DNA of 23,303 nt from an uncultured Alistipes sp. (lineage in GTDB: Bacteria; Bacteroidota; Bacteroidia; Bacteroidales; Rikenellaceae), in NCBI GenBank assembly GCA_937911745.1, contig CALDPX010000081.1, positions 1 through 23,303 of the forward strand, read 5' to 3'. A model generated the notes under the pieces. It ran no database searches, was not told where the DNA came from, and saw only the letters and a program-made list of their open reading frames with translations. The stretch's first letter is position 1. Every line of letters starts with the position of its first letter. Position numbers and translations under genes: made by a program. Shown piece after piece: positions 5,588 to 13,389 of the stretch.

Positions 5588-7765
5588 TTATCTAACTATT
5601 CCATATCGCACTCCTGCGGTAGGATTGGCATTTGCTGTTTGGTCTTTCTGTTCACTCTTGCGCGAAACAATCTCAGCGGGTGCCTGCATCACTCCACAAG
5701 ATCTTTCATTCTGACGCTGCACAAAGCCTCTGTGCTTATATGCCATGGCGGCAGGAACACTTTGGGAAATCGATGCGGAAGTATCGAGTGAAGCAATAAA
5801 CTCTTCGGCAGGCGACACACCATCCTTGTTGAAACTAACAACATCCAGCGTTCCCTTTCCGAAATTCCCGTCGGCATCTTTGGCAATACCCATAAACGTA
5901 TATACTTCATCGTATCTTAACACAGCAACACCACTTGTGCGATTGACACTCACTTCCTCCAAACCCATATTTGCGCCATAGGTAACAAGTTGAGCGATGA
6001 TATCCTCATCGTTGCAGCCCCACTCTGTATAATCGCCAATGTTGTACATGGAGTACCAAGTGTGTGCCGAGTCGGCAATAACGCCATAAGGTACAACCAC
6101 CTGTCCCTTGCAACTATTGAACTTAGCAGCATCTATCGCGGCCAACTCACTTCCATCGTAGTAGTCGCCAAACTCAAACTTAATGGTGGCATTGCTGACG
6201 ATTTTTTCGAGTGTGGTAAACTCCTCATAAGAGCAACCTTCGCTCACGACCTCACCACTCTCTATATCCACTGCCACTGCGTAGACATAATAGTTGGTAT
6301 TCGGTTCGAGATTGGAGAAATAGATTCTGTCATTTCCCACACTACCCGACATATCCATAATATACTCAATACGCGAACAGTAGAAATAATCTGCTCCGTA
6401 GTCAATATCCTCGTCTGCAAGTCGAGCGATAGCGGCCTTCATACTACCCTCCTCTATGGTATACTCTTCAACCTGAGCCTTGGTCGCCACCGAACAGAAG
6501 TACCATGCACCAAGCGAAGGAGTGCACTCAACCCTCATATCTCCATAGCCAAGATGTGTGATTTCGAAATCAACAACCAAGTTTGTAGCGTCATCATTAG
6601 CCTCAACGGTTTTGAACTTGTGGATAAACAATTCTGTTGTAGGAGCACCATCCCAACCAAAACATACAATCATATATTCGGTGTTGGGAGTCAAATTGTT
6701 TAACTCCGAAAGGTTGGTTGTACCCCTACGAAGAGCAGCCTCAATACCACCCTGCAACTTATTGAACTCACTCGACAAATAACTCATATAGATATCTTTG
6801 TCGTTATCGAACCATTCGAGCGACTCTGCAAGTTGTATGGAACAAATGTAGGGATCATTGTTAGATGGCAGCACTCGTCCCTCCACATGGTCATAGTAGA
6901 TACCGTCAATCTCCACCGTCCAACTATTAGCCGAGGCTGTGGGCTTGGGCGTTGTGAATTCAACAACTTCCACTTCGGAGCACGCCATAAAATCCTCGTC
7001 AACACTAATGGCATATGCATAGTAGTGTCCACCGGCTATCAGATCGTTAAATTCGTACGACATTGTACCAACAAAGCAGAGGTTGGCAATCATCTCCTCG
7101 GGGGTTTTACCAAAATTCAGGTAGTAGTTTTTGAGGGCTTCCAACTGACGAACATATGCCATGGCGTTGCCACCGTAGGAGTCATACTGCTCCTGATCCA
7201 ATATATTCATAAAATAGGGAGAGGAGGTATTGGAAGGTACGACAGTCACCTTTGCAGCGTTATACCCAACGTCGCTAACAGTGACCTCAAAGGTGTCATT
7301 GTTGAAATTATAGCCGTGAGTCTTGAACTCTTTTTTTACCAAATCCGAGATTATCTCGCCATTGATAGTCATATGGTATGCGTAGAGGTAGTACTCCGTA
7401 TCGGGGCTAAGCGAAGGTATATTAGCGGTGATATCGCCAGTTTGAAGAACTTCTTCGAGTACCTCTTGAAGTGTCATACCATTGTTCTCGGCATAGGATT
7501 GTAGATATGCCATATCATCGTCAATGTATTCATCTTCGCTCTCAAACGAGCAGAAGGTCTCCTTGTCGACAACCATAACAAGATAGGGCAAATTTTTATC
7601 TAACGGTTTTACACTAAAATCTACCGAGGTCTTTGTCAGATTGTCAATTATCAACTCTATGACAGGACTCTCGTCGGGCGTAGGTGTTGTAGGTTCGTCG
7701 GGCTTACAAGCAACTGCCGCAAACAACACTCCCCAAATCGCAAACATTGTGGTTAATCTTTTCAT
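5588..7765 (-). CDS. Multi-domain surface lipoprotein with about five fibronectin-III-like domains
   Basis: A lipoprotein signal MKRLTTMFAIWGVLFAAVAC gives a lipidated Cys20, followed by an acidic Pro/Thr linker (KPDEPTTPTPDES) typical of Bacteroidales outer-membrane or surface-exposed lipoproteins. The 725 residues then fall into about five beta-sandwich repeats of 110-130 residues, near 32-149, 155-280, 283-390, 395-525 and 528-650. Repeats carry the FN3-like turn LxPNTEYYxYA (PSLSPDTEYYLYAYH, NNLTPNTEYMIV, SNLEPNTNYYVYAVAVD) and most end in an EFTT- or FKT-like strand. The last 75 residues are low-complexity and polar, ending YGIVR. Such proteins usually bind ligands or scaffold envelope complexes; no enzyme motif is visible. 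No SusC/SusD partner is adjacent. Substrate unknown. Confidence 0.8.
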   Translation of the reverse strand: MKRLTTMFAIWGVLFAAVACKPDEPTTPTPDESPVIELIIDNLTKTSVDFSVKPLDKNLPYLVMVVDKETFCSFESEDEYIDDDMAYLQSYAENNGMTLQEVLEEVLQTGDITANIPSLSPDTEYYLYAYHMTINGEIISDLVKKEFKTHGYNFNNDTFEVTVSDVGYNAAKVTVVPSNTSSPYFMNILDQEQYDSYGGNAMAYVRQLEALKNYYLNFGKTPEEMIANLCFVGTMSYEFNDLIAGGHYYAYAISVDEDFMACSEVEVVEFTTPKPTASANSWTVEIDGIYYDHVEGRVLPSNNDPYICSIQLAESLEWFDNDKDIYMSYLSSEFNKLQGGIEAALRRGTTNLSELNNLTPNTEYMIVCFGWDGAPTTELFIHKFKTVEANDDATNLVVDFEITHLGYGDMRVECTPSLGAWYFCSVATKAQVEEYTIEEGSMKAAIARLADEDIDYGADYFYCSRIEYIMDMSGSVGNDRIYFSNLEPNTNYYVYAVAVDIESGEVVSEGCSYEEFTTLEKIVSNATIKFEFGDYYDGSELAAIDAAKFNSCKGQVVVPYGVIADSAHTWYSMYNIGDYTEWGCNDEDIIAQLVTYGANMGLEEVSVNRTSGVAVLRYDEVYTFMGIAKDADGNFGKGTLDVVSFNKDGVSPAEEFIASLDTSASISQSVPAAMAYKHRGFVQRQNERSCGVMQAPAEIVSRKSEQKDQTANANPTAGVRYGIVR

Positions 7766-7816
7766 AGTAGTTACTAATTTAATAATGATTTTACTTTATT
7801 GCTCACATATTTTCCG

Positions 7817-7847
7817 CAATGATACGAATAATCTGAAACAAAATCAA
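7817..7847 (-). promoter_or_regulatory. Candidate promoter of the FN3-like lipoprotein gene
   Basis: On the minus strand TATCATTG (7817-7824; one mismatch to TAnnTTTG) has a TTG (7845-7847) 20 bases upstream. It leaves a leader of about 45 bases to the ATG at 7765. Motif match is imperfect. Confidence 0.35.
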
Positions 7848-7880
7848 CACCCAAGCAGATTGGTATGTCACATAGTAATA

Positions 7881-7911
7881 CAGCGGAATAGAATATAACT
7901 CCATTCCGCTG
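7881..7911 (-). terminator. Hairpin after the two-TM protein gene
   Basis: CAGCGGAAT (7881-7889) / ATTCCGCTG (7903-7911), a perfect 9-bp stem with a 13-base loop, 32 bases beyond the stop of the gene ending at 7944. The T-tract on the minus strand is poor (TATTACTATG), so the efficiency as a terminator is uncertain. Confidence 0.5.
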
Positions 7912-7943
7912 TTGTCAGACCATTTTAGACGCCGTCGTAAAAT

Positions 7944-9410
7944 CTATTGCATATCCTCCACGCCGAGGATGCCATCACGGGTCATAACCACTCGAAAACG
8001 GCGCAGCAACACATCCGAGCCATCTATGAGTTGCATCACTATATTAATATAGTATATCTTCTGCACTTTGACGGTCGTGAGGTTGTCGTCGGTGCCGAGT
8101 GTATCAACCGGCACCTCGGGATTGTCCATCTTCTGAGTGAAGCGGTGCATATGGAAGCGCAAAATCTCATTAATGCCCTTCACTGGGTAGACACTTGCCG
8201 AACTGAGTTGCTCGTTATTAATCACTACCCTCTTGCGGTAGAGCAAAATTTTCTCCTCGAAGATCTTGTTCTCAGCCTCCACCAGCGACGAGCGATCTCT
8301 GAGTTCCATAACCTCCTTAGGGGTTTTATGTTCGCTGATGAAGTCCACGCCCTCCTTAATTACGCCCACCGACTTATCGTGAATCCTCACTTCTGCCTTA
8401 TTGTCGAAGTACTTATTGCCGAGGCGGTGGGCAAAGTAGTAGCGCATAAGGTCCTTGATGCGGTCTTTGAGCATATAACTAACCACCAACACCACAAACA
8501 GCGGACCTGTAATGTTGCCATATTTGAGTTGTGCAAACCACGCCACAGCCGTAGCAAAAATCATTGCCAAGCCCGCCGCAAGGCTGTAATAGACCTGTTC
8601 GATAGCAAAGCCGTCACGCTTCTTATTGAGTTTGATGTAGAGTTCGCTCTCGACATACTTTTTGAGCAATCCATAGCGGAACACCAGCGCACGATTGCCC
8701 ACAGCATCGTCTGGCTCCAAAATTTCATACCCCTGCGAGAGTTTATAACTCTTCTCCTTACGCAACAACGCCACCAACGACTCTCTAACAGCCACCAAAG
8801 CAGCATCGCCACTTCGGTCGATGCGTTTGAGTATTCTAAGGCTCTGCACGTCAATAATGTGGCTCATAATCTCATCGCCAAAGAGGAAGTAGTTCCTAAG
8901 GCGAGGTTCAACGGTAGGTACGTTGATGATTGGGTAGAGTTTGCGGTATTCCTCTACAATCTTCCTAACGCTTGCCACGAAGTCTTCCGTCAAATAGCCC
9001 ACCTCGTTCATACCATCCGACTGGGTGATATGTATCGAGTGGTTGCGAATGGCACTCTTGAAGATTGCAACAAAGAGTTTAATCTGCGATTCGTAGTTCT
9101 CCTCGTTTGTAGCCGATGGTTGGCTTGCCAAAGCCTCCAAAGCACCACGCAGCGTAACAAAAGGCAACGAGCCCGCATCGGCAAGCGAGCGCAGAAGGTA
9201 GACGGGCGTAATAAGTCTTACGTTCGACTTAATATCGCGGTAGAATTGATCCTTGCCGTAGGTTTGGGTATTGATATCGAGGCTATTGGGTACAAAAATC
9301 CACGAATTGACCACAAACTCGTGACGTCCGACCTCTTCGTGGTTGCCCTCGAAGCCGAACTTAAACTCCACCGAGAAATTGTCGTGTTTTTTTGCCTGTA
9401 TGGTAATCAT
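7944..9410 (-). CDS. Conserved protein of unknown function with two central membrane helices
   Basis: I do not recognise a named family. The 488-residue protein has no signal peptide. An N-terminal soluble part (1-270) is of mixed composition with charged helices (KSYKLSQGYEILEPDDAVGNRALVFRYGLLKKYVES in outline). Two closely spaced membrane helices lie at about 273-296 and 298-314. A basic stretch (KDRIKDLMRYYFAHRLGNKY) and a soluble C-terminal part of about 160 residues follow, ending RFRVVMTRDGILGVEDMQ. The helical hairpin would put both soluble parts on the same side, probably the cytoplasm by the positive-inside rule. No catalytic motif stands out. It is monocistronic by spacing: 186 bases to the transporter gene and 178 to the lipoprotein gene. 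A long plus-strand open frame covering the same bases is judged a shadow. Confidence 0.75.
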   Translation of the reverse strand: MITIQAKKHDNFSVEFKFGFEGNHEEVGRHEFVVNSWIFVPNSLDINTQTYGKDQFYRDIKSNVRLITPVYLLRSLADAGSLPFVTLRGALEALASQPSATNEENYESQIKLFVAIFKSAIRNHSIHITQSDGMNEVGYLTEDFVASVRKIVEEYRKLYPIINVPTVEPRLRNYFLFGDEIMSHIIDVQSLRILKRIDRSGDAALVAVRESLVALLRKEKSYKLSQGYEILEPDDAVGNRALVFRYGLLKKYVESELYIKLNKKRDGFAIEQVYYSLAAGLAMIFATAVAWFAQLKYGNITGPLFVVLVVSYMLKDRIKDLMRYYFAHRLGNKYFDNKAEVRIHDKSVGVIKEGVDFISEHKTPKEVMELRDRSSLVEAENKIFEEKILLYRKRVVINNEQLSSASVYPVKGINEILRFHMHRFTQKMDNPEVPVDTLGTDDNLTTVKVQKIYYINIVMQLIDGSDVLLRRFRVVMTRDGILGVEDMQ

Positions 9411-9477
9411 AAAAAGACCTCTAACTTAAACAGAAAGAAGGGATTATATAGTTAAGCACAGTCGAGATTGGAGGGTT

Positions 9478-9552
9478 GGAAAACCTTGCGCTCGGGATAG
9501 ATTGAGTTTCGGCGTAAAGTAATCTTATCAGCGCATTTGGTGGAGGTTTTCC
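9478..9552. repeat. Spaced 9-bp inverted repeat between the transporter and the two-TM gene
   Basis: GGAAAACCT (9478-9486) and AGGTTTTCC (9544-9552) are perfect reverse complements 57 bases apart. GGTGGAGGttttCCGCCACC (9539-9558) is also a short local hairpin with one mismatch. It may be the transcript end of the DASS gene, but there is no T-tract. Confidence 0.35.
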
Positions 9553-9596
9553 GCCACCCCCTCACTCGTCTTTTGTCTATTGTTGTGTAATTCCGC

Positions 9597-11213
9597 TTAG
9601 AACAGACCGGGTGTGAAACCGAGCCATTTGAGCACTGTCTCGCCCCAAAGGAGTATCAGCACCCAAGCAATACCCATCATCGTAATACCAAATTTGAAGG
9701 TATCGCTCCAACTATAATGGTTGGTCGTATAGAGCAGTGCAGCAGGTTTACTATTGAAGGGCAGAACATAGACGTGCTCGATGAGCAGTGCCACAGGGAA
9801 TGCAAGACTCATAATCGGGTAGCCGAACTTCTGAGCCGTAGCAATAGCGATAGGCACGAAAATCATTGTACGCATATTCTTGCTCGAAAATACCAGAGCA
9901 CTAATCAGCATAAAGCCTGTGAGCACTACATACAAAACCCAATAGGGAGTGTTGGCAGTAATGCCAAGGCTATCGAATACAGTATCCACAATGGTAACGT
10001 GCAGGTCGGTAGCGTTCAGACCCGAACCAAGAACGTAAGCACCTGCCGAGAAGAGCATAAGGTGCCAAGGAATATCCACATCGTTCCATTTCACGATACC
10101 TATACCGGGCATAAGAGCCACCACAGCACCAATAAATGCTACGGTAGTTTCGTCAATGCCGTGCCACGACTTAGTCACCCACAGCAACAGCACGCCAACG
10201 AAGATAGCCACCGACTTAATCTCATCGAAGGTTACCTTGCCCATCGCCTTCAACTCCTCTTTCAGGCGTTCCATACCACCCTCAATCTGGGGCACACGCT
10301 CCTCCTTCTTCAAGGGGAAGATGACCTTTGCGCCTATAAACCAGCCCAAGAAGAGCAGAATGAGTGCCAGGGGCAGTGCGGCATATAGCCAATCGGTGTA
10401 AGAGATGGTGTAGCCACCCACAACACCCGCGATGAGCGATACTGCCAGCAGGTTGGCACCCGAGCCCGTCATAAAGCCACTTGCACCGATATTCACAGCA
10501 AAGAGGTTTTGGAGCACCAGATTGCGACCAAAGTTATTCCTATTGCCGTTGCTTGCGCCATAGATTGCTGCCACTACCATAAAGATGGGCAACAAGATGG
10601 TCGCCTTAACCGTCGTTGCCGAAATGAACATCGACAGCACGAGGTTGATGATGATAAAGCTGAAAAATATACCGCTCGCATTCTTGCCAAAGCGCAGCAC
10701 AAACCACAGCGCAAACCTCTTGGCTACCTTTGTCTTAACGAGCATACTTGCCAAGACGAACGAGAGGATATTGAGCCACATTACAGGGTGACCGAGTTGC
10801 GCAAAAGCCTCCTTTTGGGGTAGCACACCCGTCAACACCGTACCTAAAATAACCAGCAGCGAGGTCAGATAGTTGGGTATTGCCTCCGTAACCCACAGCA
10901 CAATGGCAGCAGCAAAAATTGCGAGCATTGCGTAGTTGCTACGGATGAAGTCCGCCAAACCGAGTGTGTCGAGTCTTTTGATTGCCTTGTCGCCCGTGAG
11001 TGCATCGGCAGTAATGTCATTGAGGAAGCCGATATCGAGCAGCCAATAGATAAGCACAAAGACCAAAATAGCCAAAGGACCGCCTAGGCGAGCCATCCAC
11101 TTCTCGAAGCCGCTTTTCTGCATCTTGGGCAGTTTCTCGACCTTGTAGTTATTCATATCCAGTGGATCGAACACCTTCTCTTCTTCGGGATTCAAATTAG
11201 TAGTTTCAGCCAT
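9597..11213 (-). CDS. DASS/SLC13-family sodium:anion symporter-like membrane protein
   Basis: A predicted inner-membrane transporter of 538 residues with about 11-13 hydrophobic helices after a 45-residue hydrophilic N-terminus (MAETTNLNPEEEKVFDPLD). The DASS fold is indicated by LWVTEAIPNYLTSLLVI near residue 106-122 (family form WxTEAIP), a first re-entrant hairpin near SATTVKATILLPIF, NIGASGFMTGSGANL in the middle and a C-terminal repeat PFNSKPAALLYTTNHYSWSDTFKFG. Characterised family members carry citrate, succinate, other dicarboxylates or sulfate with Na+. Here the canonical SNT motifs are replaced (SAT and SSKN-like), so substrate cannot be assigned. It stands alone: the CYTH gene upstream ends 156 bases away. 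Family assignment good, substrate unknown. Confidence 0.82.
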   Translation of the reverse strand: MAETTNLNPEEEKVFDPLDMNNYKVEKLPKMQKSGFEKWMARLGGPLAILVFVLIYWLLDIGFLNDITADALTGDKAIKRLDTLGLADFIRSNYAMLAIFAAAIVLWVTEAIPNYLTSLLVILGTVLTGVLPQKEAFAQLGHPVMWLNILSFVLASMLVKTKVAKRFALWFVLRFGKNASGIFFSFIIINLVLSMFISATTVKATILLPIFMVVAAIYGASNGNRNNFGRNLVLQNLFAVNIGASGFMTGSGANLLAVSLIAGVVGGYTISYTDWLYAALPLALILLFLGWFIGAKVIFPLKKEERVPQIEGGMERLKEELKAMGKVTFDEIKSVAIFVGVLLLWVTKSWHGIDETTVAFIGAVVALMPGIGIVKWNDVDIPWHLMLFSAGAYVLGSGLNATDLHVTIVDTVFDSLGITANTPYWVLYVVLTGFMLISALVFSSKNMRTMIFVPIAIATAQKFGYPIMSLAFPVALLIEHVYVLPFNSKPAALLYTTNHYSWSDTFKFGITMMGIAWVLILLWGETVLKWLGFTPGLF

Positions 11214-11336
11214 AACCTATGTTATATATTATTGTTTAATTCCTTATTTTCGCCTTTGGAGGTATCCCCCACTCCCCTGCCGCACATCGGCGGCAGGGAC
11301 GGGGACACAGTTTTTGTTCAATAGTTTGTTTTTGTA

Positions 11337-11360
11337 CCCATCCGCCAGGGTGGCGTTGGG
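11337..11360 (-). terminator. GC-rich hairpins after the CYTH gene
   Basis: CCCA..CGCCA / TGGCG..TGGG folds within 11337-11360, about 10 bases beyond the CYTH stop. A second hairpin, CCCTGCC/GGCAGGG, lies near 11275-11299. Neither has a good T-tract on the minus strand, so these are probable transcript-end structures rather than textbook terminators. Confidence 0.4.
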
Positions 11361-11369
11361 CAAACTGTC

Positions 11370-11840
11370 CTATTTCCAGTTTTTGTAGGGGTTCTTCATA
11401 AGCATCGAGTTGTAGTACTTCACATCGCCGGTAACCTCCTCGCCCAACCACTCGGGTTTTGCGAAGTTCTCGTCCTCCGATGCGAGTTCCACCTCAGCCA
11501 CAATAAGACCCTCGTTGTCGCCGTAGAACTCATCTACTTCGTAGGTGTGCTCGCCAGCCTCCACAAGATAGCGTGTTTTGTCAATCACGCCGGGCTCGCA
11601 GATTTTCAAGAGTTCCTCTACCTCGGCGGTAGGAATCTCTTTCTCCCACTCGTAACGGCTTGCACCACTTGCCGAGCCGATACCTTTAATGGTAATAAAA
11701 CCCTTTTCGCCTTTAATCCTCACGCGAACAGTGCGCTCGGGTACAGACGAGAGGTAACCCTGAGTGATGCGGGTTGCCTTCTTAGCCAACGACTTAAACT
11801 CGCCGGCTACCAAGAATTTTCTCTCAATTTCCTGTGCCAT
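11370..11840 (-). CDS. CYTH domain protein (triphosphate tunnel metalloenzyme)
   Basis: A short single-domain CYTH protein, 156 residues. The N-terminus MAQEIERKF contains the diagnostic ExExK motif (E4, E6, K8), which opens the triphosphate tunnel. The tunnel-wall strands follow: RTVRVRIKGEKGFITIKG (Arg/Lys triphosphate ligands), YEWEKEIP, DKTRYLV, YEVDEFYGDNEGLIVAEVEL (the acidic ExExE-type metal site) and GDVKYYNSML. Small bacterial members of this group are mostly inorganic triphosphatases or thiamine triphosphatase-like; adenylyl cyclase activity is less likely at this size. It is cytoplasmic. The gene starts 14 bases after the end of the upstream CYTH-like gene, so the two are probably co-transcribed. 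Confidence 0.92.
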   Translation of the reverse strand: MAQEIERKFLVAGEFKSLAKKATRITQGYLSSVPERTVRVRIKGEKGFITIKGIGSASGASRYEWEKEIPTAEVEELLKICEPGVIDKTRYLVEAGEHTYEVDEFYGDNEGLIVAEVELASEDENFAKPEWLGEEVTGDVKYYNSMLMKNPYKNWK

Positions 11841-11854
11841 AGTCGTAGCGTTGT

Positions 11855-12499
11855 TTACTCGTTAGCGAGGGGTTTTTTGGTCATACCAATCACACGTTTG
11901 ATAGCCTGCAAGTAGTTGATGTTCTCAACGCCCTCCAAACCACAGTCGGCGATGGTCTTTTTGATATCCTCAATCTCGGTCGACTCGGAGTTGATGGTAA
12001 CAACCTTTGCACCGTTGATAAGCACGTTACCAACCTCGCAGATGGTGTCGTTTACCATATAGCCAAACCTCTCTTTGTGTACCCTTACGGCAGCCAAGTC
12101 TTTGTTAGCCTCTACCATAGCGAGGAACTCCTCAAAGGTGTAGGTGTCCTTGGTAAGAGCGGGCATTTCGACCATAAATGCGGGGAATACCTCCTGCTCC
12201 AAAACCTCGCGCGAGATGGGGAATTCGCCCTTCATCAAGGGGTTCCACTGCTCCAAACCGTCAACGGTCTGAACATAGGTTTTGATATCCATCTTACCGT
12301 CGCGGATTTTGGTGTTGTTGATGTCGTTAGCACGCGAGATGATGTAAATCTCGTCGCTGGTACGACGCCATACTTTCTCGGGCACAGGCACCGACAGACG
12401 AGCCATACGGGCGTGTGCAGCCTCGAAGTTCTGACCGAAGGAGCGGAACTCAAAACGGGGTTTCGAGATTGCTCCAATCTCCATTTTCTCTTTCGACAT
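11855..12499 (-). CDS. Probable divergent CYTH-like protein
   Basis: 214 residues, cytoplasmic. The open frame extends 18 codons further upstream, but ATG at 12499 (MSKEKMEIGAISKPRFEFRSFG) is preferred: the extension is Arg-rich and lies over the terminator hairpin of the gene before. The protein is not a standard CYTH, yet the order of strands is suggestive: RFEFRSF at the N-terminus (ExR instead of ExExK), DEIYIIS..NNTKIRDGKMDIK (like RIRxxxxxLTxK), QWNPLMKGEFPI, AVRVHKERFGYMVNDTICEVG (a KxRxxY...E tunnel strand) and a TINSESTEIEDIKKTIADCGL tail with NYLQAIKRVIG. It lies 14 bases before the bona fide CYTH gene. Family assignment is inference from motif order and context. Alternative: an unrelated conserved Bacteroidetes protein. 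Confidence 0.6.
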   Translation of the reverse strand: MSKEKMEIGAISKPRFEFRSFGQNFEAAHARMARLSVPVPEKVWRRTSDEIYIISRANDINNTKIRDGKMDIKTYVQTVDGLEQWNPLMKGEFPISREVLEQEVFPAFMVEMPALTKDTYTFEEFLAMVEANKDLAAVRVHKERFGYMVNDTICEVGNVLINGAKVVTINSESTEIEDIKKTIADCGLEGVENINYLQAIKRVIGMTKKPLANE

Positions 12500-12530
12500 T
12501 TTTCTTGTGTTTTGTGTGTTTTGTAAACGG

Positions 12531-12574
12531 CGGATACGGGCTCTGCCCCTCAATTTGCAGACAGAGCCTATCCG
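12531..12574 (-). terminator. Terminator-like hairpin after the LTD lipoprotein gene
   Basis: CGGATA (12531-12536) pairs with TATCCG (12569-12574) and GGCTCTG (12539-12545) with CAGAGCC (12562-12568), with a 2-base bulge and a 16-base loop. It lies 34 bases past the stop at 12609. It separates that gene from the CYTH pair, although the minus-strand T-tract is weak. Confidence 0.6.
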
Positions 12575-12608
12575 TCAAGAAAATGTTATGCAAAAATTGT
12601 CCCAAAAA

Positions 12609-13238
12609 TTACATTTCAGGCTGCATCTCGATGTCAGCGAATTTAGCACCGTTAGCAGCACCAGGAGTAAGATCCGAGTATACCCACTCACCGGTACCAT
12701 CGGGTACGCGCGAGAAACTGTGTTTCTTGTCGTTGTTGAAGCCCTCTACCTGGTTCCAACCAGCACCTTCTTCGCCACGCTCAAAGGTATCGAGGAGTTC
12801 GTCAGCAGCATTGTAAAGGTCAATTTTGAGGTTCTTTTTGCCCGAAAGACCGCCTTTGAATACGTGGTCTGCACTCTGGTATGCATAATTAGGATCGCCA
12901 CCTTCAGCCTCATCCGCAAGGTCTGAACTCTCAATGTAGAAGAAACCCTTAGCAGCAATCTTCTGACCTGCCTTACCGGTCCAAGTAGTAGTCTTGCCAC
13001 CATCTTTCGACTTGTCGTATTTAACAATGTAAACACCCTCCATAGAAATCTCAGCATCGGTGTTGTTGTAGAACTCGATGTACTTCTCGCCACCCGAAAG
13101 CTCGTTCAGAACAATACCGCTAACTTGGGTCTCACCACCACCTTCACCATTGCCGGGACCGTCAACATTGATGTCGTTGTCGTTGCACGATACAAGTGCC
13201 ATAGCAGCCATGGCTGCAAATACAAAAAGTTTTTTCAT
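12609..13238 (-). CDS. Lamin-tail-domain (LTD) lipoprotein
   Basis: The signal MKKLFVFAAMAAMALVSC gives lipidated Cys18, followed by an acidic Gly-rich linker (NDNDINVDGPGNGEGGGE) that favours surface exposure in Bacteroidetes. Residues 38-200 read as one lamin tail domain: GIVLNELSGGEKYIEFYNNTDAEISMEGVYI (the N/E-rich opening strands), WTGKAGQKIAAKGFFYIES, GGLSGKKNLKIDLYN, ELLDTFERG and the closing KHSFSRVPDGTGEWVYSDLTPGAAN, where RxPDGTG...TPGxxN is a hallmark. LTDs are Ig-like beta sandwiches often attached to secreted nucleases or phosphatases; here the domain stands alone, so a binding or structural role is likely. It has its own promoter 151 bases downstream of the porin gene. Confidence 0.88.
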   Translation of the reverse strand: MKKLFVFAAMAAMALVSCNDNDINVDGPGNGEGGGETQVSGIVLNELSGGEKYIEFYNNTDAEISMEGVYIVKYDKSKDGGKTTTWTGKAGQKIAAKGFFYIESSDLADEAEGGDPNYAYQSADHVFKGGLSGKKNLKIDLYNAADELLDTFERGEEGAGWNQVEGFNNDKKHSFSRVPDGTGEWVYSDLTPGAANGAKFADIEMQPEM

Positions 13239-13296
13239 AATTGTTTTGTTTGTTTAGTTAATAAATAATTGAATATAATGTGTATAAATCACGTTG

Positions 13297-13326
13297 CAAA
13301 TATATACCCCGCAAATCAACCACAAA
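13297..13326 (-). promoter_or_regulatory. Promoter of the LTD lipoprotein gene
   Basis: On the minus strand TATATTTG (13297-13304) matches TAnnTTTG exactly and TTTG (13323-13326) matches the -33 box, with an 18-base spacer. The leader of about 50 bases is A/T-rich and runs to ATG at 13238. Confidence 0.75.
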
Positions 13327-13389
13327 TAGAGTGGTTTAATTCTTAACAAGAATATAACATTTGCGTAAAGTTTTCTTAAAATTGTGAGT

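Noticed and set aside
7947..9455. 502-codon plus-strand open frame opposite the two-TM protein gene
   Set aside because: The minus-strand frame has sensible membrane helices, a good start and a downstream hairpin. The plus-strand product is rich in His, Cys and Asn with no domain pattern, so it is a shadow.
12500..12553. Longer start for the CYTH-like protein (18 more residues)
   Set aside because: The extension is Arg/Gln-rich, lies over the hairpin ending the LTD gene and is not needed; ATG at 12499 has the usual AC-rich leader.
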